Of a DNA stretch of 64,000 nucleotides, positions 1-8,301 are shown in pieces. A program made the translations under genes and the position numbers. The notes beneath the pieces are model-generated. The model was not told the DNA's origin. It saw only the letters and a program-made list of their open reading frames with translations, and did not search any database. The first letter of the stretch is position 1. Each line of letters opens with the position of its first letter. The DNA is from JAXDLW01 sp050998755 (lineage in GTDB: Bacteria > Chloroflexota > Dormibacteria > DASZGP01). The stretch lies in assembly GCA_050998755.1 (NCBI GenBank), contig JBPCPW010000099.1, forward strand, positions 31,095-95,094, read 5' to 3'.

Positions 1-760
1 TGCCGCTGCCGGTCAGCGCTCCGCCGGCCGTGGGCCACGACGACGTCACGTAGGGATAGGTTCCGAAGTCGATATCCAGCAACGCCCCCTGGGCGCCCTC
101 CAGCAGGACGTTTTTGTCCTCTGCCAGGGCGTCCTGCACCAGCGGGAAGATGTCGCAGATATACGGCTCCAGGATCTTCCCGTAGCCCAGCATCTCCTCC
201 AGGACCTGCTGCTCGTCGAACTCCGGGCTGTGGTAGAGCTCCCGCAGGACATCGTTCTTGAGGCGCATCACGAACTTGAGCTTCTTCTCCATGAAGCGCG
301 GCTTGGTCAGGTCGCCGATGCGGAAGCCGATGCGCCGGATCTTGTCCTGGTATGCGGGACCGATGCCACGGTACGTGGTGCCCAGGCGATCGTCGCCGCG
401 CTGCTCCTCCTCGAGGCGGTCGATCACCGGGTGGTACGGCATGATCATGTGCGCCCGGTCGGATATGACCAGGTGCTCCCGGGTGGCGATCCCGCCGCGC
501 TCAAGCTCCTGGATCTCATCGATCAGGACCTTGGGGTCCAGCACGGTCCCGTTACCGATGACGCAGCGGCAATCGGGGAAGAGGATGCCCGACGGGATCA
601 GGTGGAATTTGTGCGTGACGCCGTTCTCCACCACGGTGTGCCCCGCGTTGTTGCCGCCCTGGGAGCGGATGACCATGTCCGTCCGCGACGCCAGGATGTC
701 GATGACCTTGCCCTTGCCCTCGTCACCCCATTGGCCGCCGACCAGGATGGTCACCGGCAT
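1..760 (-). CDS. purA: Adenylosuccinate synthetase, 3' end cut off by the window
   Basis: Joins IMP and aspartate using GTP to give adenylosuccinate, the first committed step of AMP synthesis in the cytoplasm. The first 253 codons are present, starting at an ATG at 758-760. The N-terminus carries the family signature GGQWGDEGKGK (residues 8-18), followed by GGNNAGHT around residue 36, both of which form the IMP/GTP site. The remaining ~175 residues of this normally ~430-residue enzyme lie outside the window. It is the last visible gene of a minus-strand run rplI-dnaB-purA, 23 bases after dnaB, a gene order common in Gram-positive lineages and suggestive of cotranscription. No internal stop or frameshift is visible. 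Confidence 0.95.
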   Translation of the reverse strand, partial: MPVTILVGGQWGDEGKGKVIDILASRTDMVIRSQGGNNAGHTVVENGVTHKFHLIPSGILFPDCRCVIGNGTVLDPKVLIDEIQELERGGIATREHLVISDRAHMIMPYHPVIDRLEEEQRGDDRLGTTYRGIGPAYQDKIRRIGFRIGDLTKPRFMEKKLKFVMRLKNDVLRELYHSPEFDEQQVLEEMLGYGKILEPYICDIFPLVQDALAEDKNVLLEGAQGALLDIDFGTYPYVTSSWPTAGGALTGSG

Positions 761-783
761 CAGTCGACCGCCTCGGGAACCAC

Positions 784-3408
784 TCAGTCGTTCCCCATTG
801 CCTGGCGGGTCACGTTGACAAACCGTGTCTGGCTCTCCATGAACAGCAGCGGCACGTCGCCGATGGGCCCGTTACGGTGCTTGGCGACGATGAGGTCGGT
901 CTTGTTCCGCTTGACCTCTTCGTTGTGCAATCCCTCTCGGTACAGGAACATCACGAGGTCCGCGTCTTGCTCGATGCTGTTGTGGAGCACCACGTCCTGC
1001 GCGACGAAATTGTGTAGTGCGTCGACCGTGAGGTCGAATACCTCTTCCACCCCGTCGTGGGTAAGCGAGGCGATGGGATCCCAGTAGATGTCGCTCTCAC
1101 TCAGCCGGTGAAGGTGCTCAGAGCCAAGCACGAGTGCGACGCGCTGCGCCCGCTCCCTACTCATGTTCTGCGCGTAGAGCCCCTGGCCGCAGTACCGCGT
1201 TCCGATCTGGGCTTGAAAAGCTCGATGCGTCAACGGTTTAGCCGCCATGGCCGGCAAAGCAATCTGGCCCCAAACTGATGCTGGAATAACGTCGCGATTC
1301 GTGTTGTGTCCATTCCCGATGTCGTCCAAGAGGATCTCTGCCGACCGGACCTGCCGCCTCGAATTTGCGCCGCCGACGAGCGAAAGAAATCGTTGCCGTT
1401 CCGGCTGACCCATCACCCGCAGGTGGAACTGATCCATACCGCGCGGCCCCTGCGACACGCGACTGAGGACTGCGTTGACGCCGAGTCGCAGGAGTAGCGA
1501 CTGCACGTCCGAGGAGAGCCGCTGGCTGCTACTGGCGTAGTAGATGCCGGTGCTGCTGTTGATGCAACCGTCCGTGGCCCACAGGTGGCGGAGGAACGTC
1601 GCCACACCGCCGATTGGCTGTTGGAACACCCGGTCTGGCACATGCTTCTCGTGCGATCTCAGTCCGAAGACGCCCATGCCACTCAGCCATTCTGCGACTG
1701 GGTTGCGAACCCGGTCGGTTAGGTGCGCGGTCGCGGCAAGGTAGACCTGGAACCAGGACCTCTCGGCAACGATTCGAGGTCTGATCGCGTCGCCGAATAC
1801 CTCGGACGCGAGGCGAGTTACGGTCTCCGCCAGGTCTCTCTCGCGGGTCGTGTACTGGATAACGTGTCGCGGCAGGGTGCAGCCGTCACCGATCAGGTGC
1901 CCGAGGAGGCCAAGCTCGGCGTCAGTCATGGTCTGTTCCTCCGGGCCGACGAGCCAACGAGGGACTGCCACGCGATCGCCCACCGATAGTTCATCCAAAC
2001 GCTTCCAACCATCGATGCTGAGGAACTTGTGGTTGCCTGTTGCCCGAACCGTCCGACCGGTTCTGGTGGTCATGCGCAGGACAGGCTTGAAGCCGGTGGA
2101 AAACGCCTTGGTCACTTTGGCTGGCTCCAGCTTCCAGGTCCCCATATTCACCGCCATCACGTTGAATCCACTCAGTCCGACGAGGTCTCTAAGCGGCCGG
2201 TAAATGCCGGCGTCAGGCAGGTAGACGCGCGTATCACCGGTGACACAACCGGACTCGCGAAGATCCGACAGTTGCGGCTTGCGGTCACCTCGCTGCTCCG
2301 GTGCACGGGAAAGCTGCGACAGGGCGATCACCGGGCAGTCCAGTTCACGAGCGAGCGCCTTGAGCCCCCGCGAGATCTCGGACACCTCCTGGTTGCGGTT
2401 CTCGGGACGGCCGCTACCGTACATCAGCTGCAGGTAATCGATCACCACCAGCCTGATGTCATGACGCGCCTTCAACCTCCGTGCCCGGGCGCGAAGCTCC
2501 AGGATGCTCAGCGACGCCCGATCATCGATGTAGATCTCGCCCTCGGAGAGGGTGCCCATGGCATTGGCGATCTTCGACCAATCGCCTTCAGACAGCTTGC
2601 CGGTGCGAACCAATTTCGAGTCGACGCCCGCCTCGGCGCAGAGTAGGCGCTGGGTCAGGTCGTAGCGCGACATCTCCAGCGAGAAAACGGCGACAGCCTG
2701 CTTCTCCTTGACGGCGACATGTTGAGCGATATTCAGTGCGGCGGACGTTTTGCCAACGCTGGGTCGTGCCGCCAGGATGATCAGCTGCGACTTCTGGAAT
2801 CCTCCAGTCATCTCATCCAACATGAAGAAACCGCTGGCCACGCCGGTGGCAGCGTTGGGGTTTTCGTGGCGCCGCTCGATTTGGTCCCACTGCTCGTGGA
2901 GCAGGGATTTCAATGGCACCGCCTCGTCTGTGCTGCGGTCATTCGAGAGCCCGAAGATCTGCTCCTCGGCGAGGCCCAGCGCGTCCTGAACGTCGATACC
3001 GACGTTGGTCGCGAGGTCGTGGATCCGGGTGGCCGTCGCGAGCATGCCGCGGCGCACAGCGGCCTCCTCTATCACTCGGGCATGGGCCTCGACGTTGGCG
3101 GCGATACCGGCGCCCGACTCCAGCGCCATGAGGTAGTCGAGGCCTCCGGCCGCGTCCAGCAACCCCAGCTTCAGCAGCTGGTCCCTGATGGTGATGATGT
3201 CCACCGGCTGGGTCTGCTTGGAAAGCTCCAGCGCGGCACGGAAGATGTGCCCGTTGCGCGGCTGGTAGAAAGACTCCGGTTTGAGCACGTCGGCGACCCG
3301 CTCCATGGCCTCCGCACTGACCAGGCAGGCGCCCAGGACCGCCGCTTCGGCTTCGAGGTTCTGCGGCGGGGTGGCCGACGACGACGCGACGCGCGTGTCG
3401 AGAGTCAT
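784..3408 (-). CDS. dnaB: Replicative DNA helicase DnaB containing an in-frame intein
   Basis: Hexameric 5'-3' helicase that unwinds DNA at the replication fork. The 874-residue precursor consists of a 387-residue N-extein, a 423-residue intein (residues 388-810) and a 64-residue C-extein; the spliced helicase would be 451 residues, the normal family length. The N-terminal DnaB domain begins with PPQNLEAEAAVLGA near residue 14. The RecA-like domain has Walker A ARPSVGKT at 214-221 and the Walker B-like VVIDYLQLM near 321-329. The intein lies between DLRESG and SIEQDAD, the same junction as in the Synechocystis DnaB intein. The start is an ATG preceded by a purine-rich GGGGGTGAGGGG stretch. 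It lies 27 bases after rplI. Activity depends on protein splicing. Confidence 0.97.
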   Translation of the reverse strand: MTLDTRVASSSATPPQNLEAEAAVLGACLVSAEAMERVADVLKPESFYQPRNGHIFRAALELSKQTQPVDIITIRDQLLKLGLLDAAGGLDYLMALESGAGIAANVEAHARVIEEAAVRRGMLATATRIHDLATNVGIDVQDALGLAEEQIFGLSNDRSTDEAVPLKSLLHEQWDQIERRHENPNAATGVASGFFMLDEMTGGFQKSQLIILAARPSVGKTSAALNIAQHVAVKEKQAVAVFSLEMSRYDLTQRLLCAEAGVDSKLVRTGKLSEGDWSKIANAMGTLSEGEIYIDDRASLSILELRARARRLKARHDIRLVVIDYLQLMYGSGRPENRNQEVSEISRGLKALARELDCPVIALSQLSRAPEQRGDRKPQLSDLRESGCVTGDTRVYLPDAGIYRPLRDLVGLSGFNVMAVNMGTWKLEPAKVTKAFSTGFKPVLRMTTRTGRTVRATGNHKFLSIDGWKRLDELSVGDRVAVPRWLVGPEEQTMTDAELGLLGHLIGDGCTLPRHVIQYTTRERDLAETVTRLASEVFGDAIRPRIVAERSWFQVYLAATAHLTDRVRNPVAEWLSGMGVFGLRSHEKHVPDRVFQQPIGGVATFLRHLWATDGCINSSTGIYYASSSQRLSSDVQSLLLRLGVNAVLSRVSQGPRGMDQFHLRVMGQPERQRFLSLVGGANSRRQVRSAEILLDDIGNGHNTNRDVIPASVWGQIALPAMAAKPLTHRAFQAQIGTRYCGQGLYAQNMSRERAQRVALVLGSEHLHRLSESDIYWDPIASLTHDGVEEVFDLTVDALHNFVAQDVVLHNSIEQDADLVMFLYREGLHNEEVKRNKTDLIVAKHRNGPIGDVPLLFMESQTRFVNVTRQAMGND
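979..2247 (-). mobile_element. DnaB intein with LAGLIDADG homing endonuclease domain
   Basis: This is a selfish protein-splicing element in frame within dnaB (precursor residues 388-810, 423 aa). The N-terminal splice residue is Cys388 followed by VTGDTRV. The block B motif ends in GNHKF with His460. The C-terminal dipeptide is His809-Asn810, followed by Ser as the +1 extein residue. All the nucleophiles needed for class 1 splicing are therefore present. Two LAGLIDADG-type helices are visible, LGLLGHLIGDG (499-509) and FLRHLWATDG (605-614). Each keeps an acidic residue, so the endonuclease may still be active. By eye the element looks somewhat less GC-rich than dnaB, consistent with horizontal acquisition, but I have not measured this. 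Confidence 0.93.
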
Positions 3409-3435
3409 CCCCTCACCCCCGCACTGGTCGAGGGT

Positions 3436-3882
3436 CTACTCGGTTTCGACGTTCAGGTTGACGGTCGCGTGCACACCATGCCCCAGGTCGACCTCGGCCA
3501 GCCACGAGCCGGCGGCTTTGATGGCGTCGGGGAAGCTGATCTTGCGACGGTCAACTGTGATCCCGTACTGCGTATCGAGCGCCTCGGCGACGTCACCGTT
3601 GGTGATCGAACCGAACAACCGGCCGTCATCGCCGGCCCGGGCGTTGAGGCTGATGAACGCCGTGCCCAGCTGCTGCGCCAGGGTCTCAGCGCCCTCGCGG
3701 CCCTTGGCGGCCTTGCGATCGGCCGTGCCGCGCATACGCTCGATATGGGCCATGGCGCCCTTCGTCGGCTGCGCCGCGAGGTGCCGCGGGAACAGGAAGT
3801 TACGGGCGAAGCCCGGGGCGACTTCTTTCACGTCGCCGCTCTTGGCGGTGCCCTCGACGTCCTTGAGGAATAGAACCTTCAC
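3436..3882 (-). CDS. rplI: 50S ribosomal protein L9
   Basis: Binds domain V of 23S rRNA and stabilises the large subunit. The 148-residue product has the N-terminal L9 signature (MKVLFLKDVEG, then GDVKEVAPGFARNFLFP), a charged connecting helix around residues 45-70, and a C-terminal RNA-binding domain ending VNLNVETE. This is the full expected length. The start is a GTG at 3880-3882 with GGAGAAAC just upstream as ribosome-binding site. It lies 29 bases downstream of the YkvA-like gene and 27 bases upstream of dnaB on the same strand. No rpsF, ssb or rpsR is seen in front of it, so the usual rpsF-ssb-rpsR-rplI order is not retained here. Confidence 0.97.
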   Translation of the reverse strand: MKVLFLKDVEGTAKSGDVKEVAPGFARNFLFPRHLAAQPTKGAMAHIERMRGTADRKAAKGREGAETLAQQLGTAFISLNARAGDDGRLFGSITNGDVAEALDTQYGITVDRRKISFPDAIKAAGSWLAEVDLGHGVHATVNLNVETE

Positions 3883-3911
3883 ATCGTTTCTCCGTTATCA
3901 GGCGCTGACTA

Positions 3912-4262
3912 TCAGGCGCTTCGTTTGGTCCAGGTGTCGTTGACCCGCCCGCGCGCCCGGTTCACATCTCGGTGGTAGGCGCTGGTCCCGGCTGCGATCT
4001 CCGCCTCCAGGTCGTCCACCAGCAGCTGGGGGGCGCGTCCGATCGCGAAGCGCAGGGTCAGGAAGGTCAGCCCGATCCACTCCATCTGCCCGATTATCGG
4101 GATGAAATCGATGGGGATGAAGGGCGCCCAGACGATGAACAGGGCTGTGGCGGTGCCCAGCTTCCACCAGCGCGGCGTTCGGGCGTCGCGAAACAGGCAG
4201 TAAGCGAGCCGGCCGTAGCGCGGCACAAAGCGGACCAGTTTAAGGATGATTCCGATACTCAT
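3912..4262 (-). CDS. YkvA/DUF1232-like small membrane protein
   Basis: A 116-residue protein of unknown molecular function. The central hydrophobic stretch, residues ~38-75, contains WAPFIPIDFIPIIGQMEW. This resembles the PxDxIPDxIPxxG core of the DUF1232/YkvA family, although the usual acidic residues after the glycine are replaced by Met-Glu. It probably has one or two membrane segments, with a basic C-terminal tail ending TWTKRSA. It is the promoter-proximal gene of the run leading to rplI, dnaB and purA. The ATG at 4262 sits nine bases after a TAGAGT hexamer, consistent with a leaderless or near-leaderless transcript. Short tandem repeats directly precede the start. Confidence 0.6.
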   Translation of the reverse strand: MSIGIILKLVRFVPRYGRLAYCLFRDARTPRWWKLGTATALFIVWAPFIPIDFIPIIGQMEWIGLTFLTLRFAIGRAPQLLVDDLEAEIAAGTSAYHRDVNRARGRVNDTWTKRSA

Positions 4263-4265
4263 TTC

Positions 4266-4308
4266 TTCTCGACTCTAGTCTTCTCGACTCTTCTCGACTC
4301 TTGCCGAC
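4266..4308. repeat. Short tandem repeat upstream of the YkvA-like gene
   Basis: Three exact copies of the 10-mer TTCTCGACTC lie at 4266-4275, 4281-4290 and 4291-4300, followed by a degenerate TTGCCGAC at 4301-4308. The first and second copies are separated by five bases that form part of the putative -10 element. Read on the minus strand the repeats form the core promoter and 5' end of the gene starting at 4262. Confidence 0.8.
4272..4277 (-). promoter_or_regulatory. Putative -10 element for the leaderless gene starting at 4262
   Basis: TAGAGT on the minus strand, nine bases before the ATG at 4262. The spacing places transcription start at or within two bases of the start codon. It lies between repeat copies of TTCTCGACTC. 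Confidence 0.5.
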
Positions 4309-4412
4309 GGGGTTGAAAACGGCTCCAGAAACACAAAAACCCCTTCACCGGGCGGCCGGCTTCGGGGGTGGTTCCTCGGCGGATTATACCAGCCATCCTG
4401 GCCGCCGCGACC

Positions 4413-4418
4413 TACAAT
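4413..4418 (+). promoter_or_regulatory. Putative -10 element for leaderless M20 dipeptidase gene
   Basis: TACAAT, eight bases before the ATG at 4427. No Shine-Dalgarno sequence is present between it and the start, so the mRNA probably begins at or next to the start codon. This decides the start over the longer open frame beginning at 4301. Confidence 0.6.
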
Positions 4419-4426
4419 CCGACACC

Positions 4427-5797
4427 ATGAGCAGCGCCTTCGACCACGTTTCGGCGGACCTCCCGGCATCTCTCGAACAGCTCTTCGAGCTGCTTCGAAT
4501 CCCCAGCGTCAGCGCGCTACCGGAGCATGCCGGCGATGTCCGCGCGGCGGCCGAGGCCAGCGCCGCGGCGCTGCGCCAGGTGGGCATGGAGAATGTCCGC
4601 CTGGAGGAGTACGAGAAGGGCAACCCCGTGGTTCGCGGGGACTGGCTGGGCGCCCCCGCCGGGGCCCCGACCCTGCTGCTCTATGGGCATTACGACGTAC
4701 AGCCGCCCGACCCCCTCGACGAGTGGGTCTCGCCACCCTTTGAGCCGGTCGTTCGAGACGGCAGGATCTATGCCCGCGGCTCATCGGACAACAAGGGGCA
4801 GTTCTTCGCCATCGTCAAGGGGCTGGAGGCGCTGTTCAAGTCCAACGGGAGCCTCCCCGTGAATGTCAAATGGACGATTGAGGGCGAGGAGGAGATCAGC
4901 GGGCGGTCGCTCTTCAGGTACCTCGAGGACCATAAGGACGAGCTCAAGGCGGACGCCGTCTTTGTCGCCGACAACAACTTCCCACGCGCCGGGTTGCCGG
5001 CGGTGCTGACAGGGCTTCGCGGCCTGGTCTACACCGAGATCGAGGTCCAGGGGGCGGCGGCCGACCTGCACTCCGGGACCTACGGCGGCGGCGCACCGAA
5101 CCCGCTCAACGCACTGGGCTGGATCATCGCCGGGCTCAAGGACACCTCAGGTCACGTGACTATCCCCGGGTTCTACGACCGCGTGGTCGACCCCAGCCCG
5201 GCCGAGATGGAGTCCTGGAAGCGGCTGGGCATCGACGAGGACCGGCTGCTGCGCGACGAGATCGGCAGCGGCTCGTTCTTCGGGGAATCCGAGTTCGGCA
5301 TCCTGCACCGCCTCTACGCGAGACCAACCCTGGACGTCCACGGCATCCGAGGAGGCTTCATCGGCGAAGGGTCCAAGACGGTCATCCCAGCCAAGGCGGT
5401 GGCCAAGGTTTCGATGCGGCTGGTTCCCAACCAGGACCCGGACGCGATCTTCGAGGCGTACCGGAAACGCGTCGCCGAGCTGGCCACCCCCGGGGTGACG
5501 GTGAAGGTGCGGGCGCTGAGCATCGACGAGCCGGTCAGCGCGCCGGTGGACGGACGGGGGGTCCAGGCGGCGGCGCGGGCCTTCAAACGGGCCTTTGGCG
5601 AGGAAGCGGTCTTCGTCCGGATGGGGGGCAGCATCCCGGTCATGGCCGCCTTCCAGAAACACCTCGGCGTGGAGCTGATCGCATCCGGCTTCGGGCTGCC
5701 CGATGACCGCCTGCATTCGCCCAACGAGAAGCTGGACATTTCGCAGTTCGAGGGCGGAATCAAGACGACCGCGGCGCTCCTGGAAGAGCTGGCCTAA
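4427..5797 (+). CDS. M20-family metallodipeptidase (carnosinase/CNDP-like)
   Basis: Cytoplasmic zinc exopeptidase of the M20 family, 456 residues, most like the dipeptidase subgroup acting on short peptides or beta-Ala/Xaa-His type substrates; the exact substrate cannot be read from sequence. Metal-binding elements are LLYGHYDVQP (His and Asp), GSSDNKGQ (bridging Asp) and EGEEEISG (general-base Glu and metal Glu). The lid/dimerisation domain lies in the middle, with AAADLHSGTYGG providing the family's His. The C-terminal ligand region is DDRLHSPNEKLD. The start at 4427 is chosen because TACAAT lies eight bases upstream and the family N-terminus begins there. It is followed 24 bases later by the MFS gene, so uptake, export or turnover of a peptide-like compound may be linked. 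Confidence 0.92.
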   Translation: MSSAFDHVSADLPASLEQLFELLRIPSVSALPEHAGDVRAAAEASAAALRQVGMENVRLEEYEKGNPVVRGDWLGAPAGAPTLLLYGHYDVQPPDPLDEWVSPPFEPVVRDGRIYARGSSDNKGQFFAIVKGLEALFKSNGSLPVNVKWTIEGEEEISGRSLFRYLEDHKDELKADAVFVADNNFPRAGLPAVLTGLRGLVYTEIEVQGAAADLHSGTYGGGAPNPLNALGWIIAGLKDTSGHVTIPGFYDRVVDPSPAEMESWKRLGIDEDRLLRDEIGSGSFFGESEFGILHRLYARPTLDVHGIRGGFIGEGSKTVIPAKAVAKVSMRLVPNQDPDAIFEAYRKRVAELATPGVTVKVRALSIDEPVSAPVDGRGVQAAARAFKRAFGEEAVFVRMGGSIPVMAAFQKHLGVELIASGFGLPDDRLHSPNEKLDISQFEGGIKTTAALLEELA

Positions 5798-5821
5798 GCC
5801 GGGATCCACGGCTAGGTTCCG

Positions 5822-7042
5822 GTGACTTCCCCGCCGGCTCGCGGCGGGAGCCTTTCGGCCCTGGTCGCGGGCGTTTTCATGGTAGAGACCGGTGTCTTCG
5901 CCGTGGTCCCGGTGCTGCCTCTGTACCTGCGCGACCGTGGCGTCGGGTTCGGAACGGTGGGTCTGATTGTCGGCGCCCAGTTCGTGGTGTCGTTCGTCCT
6001 GCAGTACCCGATGGGGAAACTCGCCGACCGCTTTGGGCGCCGCCGATTCCTGATTGCCGGTGCGCTCATCTTCGCGATCGCCAACGGCGCCTTCGTCGTC
6101 CAACTCGGGGTTCCCGCGATGTTCCTGCTACGGGGTGCCCAGGGCCTTGGTGTGGCACTCTTCCTTCCGGCCGCCAGCGCCCTGGTCGCCGACCTGTCCG
6201 GCCCGGATCGGCGAGGACGCGCCTATGGCTGGTTGCAGGCTGCGCGGATTGGAGGTCTGACCGCCGGACCCGCGATCGGCGGCCTGGTTGCGGTGACTGG
6301 TCGAGTGCGCGTCTTCGAACTGACCGCCCTGCTCGAGCTGAGCGCGGCGGTGGTGCTGGCCCTCACCGTTCCCGCCCATGTCTCCCATCACCGCGACGAT
6401 AAGACCGGCGAGGCGCGCGACCTCGACGCCGAGAGCGCGCTACGCAGGCGGCAGCGTCTGACATTCATCGGGGTGGCCGCGGTGATGGCCGGGTTCACCT
6501 TCCTCTTCGGTAGCTACTCCACGGTTTGGCCCCTCTTCATGCGGGGCATGGGCGCCAGCGACGCGACCGTTGGGCTCAGCTTCACCCTGTTCGGCCTGCC
6601 ACTCCTGGTGGTCACCCCGCTCGCCGGCTGGGCCGCGGACCACTTCGACCGCCGTCGCCTGGCACTCCTGGGATTCGCCGGTGGCGGCGTCTGCGCACCC
6701 CTCTATCCGCTGGTGCATTCGATCCCCTTGGTGCTGGCGATCGGCGTGGTGGAGGCCTCGATGCTGGCGTTCACCGACCCGGCGATTGGGGCGCTGGTGA
6801 TGGAGGACGTGGCCCCTGGGCGTCGCGCCGGTGTCCAGGGCGGAGTCTTCGCGGTGCAGAGCTTCGCCGAGGCGGCGGGCGCGCTGTCCGGGGGTTTCCT
6901 GTTTGGCCTCGGCGCGGGCGTGCCTTTCTTTGTTGGTGCGGGCCTCGGCTTCGTCGGCCTGGTGGTGTCTGTCCTCGCCTTCCGGGCCGGGCGCACGCCC
7001 CCACTGGTTATCATCGGGCCCACGGAAAAGGGAGAGAGATGA
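5822..7042 (+). CDS. Major facilitator superfamily transporter
   Basis: A 406-residue integral membrane transporter with about 12 hydrophobic segments. The MFS motif A is well preserved between segments 2 and 3 (GKLADRFGRRR), and a second copy-like loop AGWAADHFDRRRL follows segment 8. The overall pattern is that of drug/metabolite efflux MFS proteins with proton antiport, but the substrate cannot be assigned. The start used is a GTG at 5822; an ATG at 5880 is an alternative that would remove part of the first membrane segment. The stop codon overlaps the ATG of the downstream carboxylate-amine ligase (ATGA), indicating translational coupling, so the exported or imported compound may be a substrate or product of that ligase. 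Confidence 0.9.
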   Translation: MTSPPARGGSLSALVAGVFMVETGVFAVVPVLPLYLRDRGVGFGTVGLIVGAQFVVSFVLQYPMGKLADRFGRRRFLIAGALIFAIANGAFVVQLGVPAMFLLRGAQGLGVALFLPAASALVADLSGPDRRGRAYGWLQAARIGGLTAGPAIGGLVAVTGRVRVFELTALLELSAAVVLALTVPAHVSHHRDDKTGEARDLDAESALRRRQRLTFIGVAAVMAGFTFLFGSYSTVWPLFMRGMGASDATVGLSFTLFGLPLLVVTPLAGWAADHFDRRRLALLGFAGGGVCAPLYPLVHSIPLVLAIGVVEASMLAFTDPAIGALVMEDVAPGRRAGVQGGVFAVQSFAEAAGALSGGFLFGLGAGVPFFVGAGLGFVGLVVSVLAFRAGRTPPLVIIGPTEKGER

Positions 7043-8265
7043 CGATTCAGTTCTTCCCGTCAGAGCGCGCCAGCGTCGGGGTCGAGATGGAGCTGGAGAT
7101 CGTGGACCGCGAGACCCGCGAACTGGTCTCCGTGGCGACCGAGATCCTCGACGAGATGGGCCAGGGTCACCCGGACGGGGTTCACCCTACGGCCAAGCAC
7201 GAGCTCATGGAGTCGACCATCGAGATCCTCACCGGGGTGAGCGCCAGCGTCGGCGAGGCGCAGCAGGACCTGATGCGCACGCTGGCCGAGGTGCGCCGGC
7301 ACACCGACTCCCGCGGCCTCGGACTGATCTGCTCGGGGTCCCATCCCTTCACCGACTGGGCCACACAGACGATCAGCCCCAATCCCCGTTACCAGAAGCT
7401 GATCGAGGACATGCAATGGTTGGCCCGCAGGATGCAGATCTTCGGCATCCACGTGCACGTGGGTGTTCGCGCTCCGGAGAAGGCAATCCCCATCGTCAAC
7501 GCGGTCACGGCCTACATCCCCCACTTTCTCGGACTCTCGGCTTCGAGCCCGTACTGGGTCGGCCGTGACACCGGGCTGGCGTCCTGTCGATCCAAGGTTT
7601 TTGAGGGCCTTCCCACCGCCGGCCTCCCCTACCAGCTTTCGGGGTGGGATGAGTTCGAGCGGTTCATGGGAACACTGATCTCAGCCAGGACGATCAAGAC
7701 GATCCGTGAGGTGTGGTGGGATGTCCGGCCGCATCCCAACTTCGGCACAGTGGAGCTGCGCGTCTGCGACGGACTGCCCACGATGTACGAGGTGGGCGCG
7801 GTGACGGCGCTGTTCCAATCCCTGGTTCACCGCATGGACGGCGAGCTTGACGAGGGCCGCCTGCTGGCGATGCCGCGCGAGTGGGTGGTGCGCGACAATA
7901 AATGGCGAGCCGCTCGACATGGCCTGGACGCGGAATTGATCGTCGACGATTCCGGGGGCACCGTGCTCCTCAGCGATTCGCTGCTTCAGCTGGTCGAGGA
8001 GCTGATCCCTGTCGCCGCGCGCCTTGGTTGTGAGGAGGAGCTGGCACGCGTTCCCATGATTGTGGCTCGCGGCTCCAGCCACGCTCGTCAGCGCGAGGTG
8101 GTCGCCGCCGGCGGTTCACTCAAGGACGTCGTGGACAGCCTGCTCCTTGAGCTCGAAACAGACCAGATGGCGCCGCGCCGCGAGCCCATCCCGGGCCCCG
8201 TCCCCGGGCCTCTGCCCCCATCGGTCACCGCGCCCACCTCCATGGAGTCCCGCCCCGGCGAGTAA
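7039..8265 (+). CDS. YbdK-type carboxylate-amine ligase (glutamate-cysteine ligase family 2)
   Basis: ATP-dependent ligase of the GCS2 family, 408 residues. YbdK-type members form amide bonds between a gamma-carboxylate such as glutamate and an amine; some have weak glutamate-cysteine ligase activity. Visible family features are the N-terminal VGVEMELEIVD (metal-binding glutamates), GSHPF, the FGIHVHVGV metal/ATP-site strand, and a C-terminal arginine-rich segment WWDVRPHPNFGTVELRVCD. The start at 7039 overlaps the MFS stop by four bases (ATGA) and has GGGAGAG as ribosome-binding site. Its placement in an MFS operon with M20 peptidases on both sides suggests a gamma-glutamyl or peptide-like metabolite that is made, transported and hydrolysed, which is inference. 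The C-terminus has a Pro-rich tail. Confidence 0.92.
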   Translation: MTIQFFPSERASVGVEMELEIVDRETRELVSVATEILDEMGQGHPDGVHPTAKHELMESTIEILTGVSASVGEAQQDLMRTLAEVRRHTDSRGLGLICSGSHPFTDWATQTISPNPRYQKLIEDMQWLARRMQIFGIHVHVGVRAPEKAIPIVNAVTAYIPHFLGLSASSPYWVGRDTGLASCRSKVFEGLPTAGLPYQLSGWDEFERFMGTLISARTIKTIREVWWDVRPHPNFGTVELRVCDGLPTMYEVGAVTALFQSLVHRMDGELDEGRLLAMPREWVVRDNKWRAARHGLDAELIVDDSGGTVLLSDSLLQLVEELIPVAARLGCEEELARVPMIVARGSSHARQREVVAAGGSLKDVVDSLLLELETDQMAPRREPIPGPVPGPLPPSVTAPTSMESRPGE

Positions 8266-8301
8266 ACACGCTATCCCCGTCCTTGTGGACTGCAACGACT
8301 G

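Noticed and set aside
230..1087. A plus-strand frame across purA and the dnaB end
   Set aside because: Antisense to purA, whose signatures are clear on the minus strand.
2719..3873. A 384-codon plus-strand frame over dnaB and rplI
   Set aside because: Runs antisense across two certain genes, has no domain and no promoter or ribosome-binding site.
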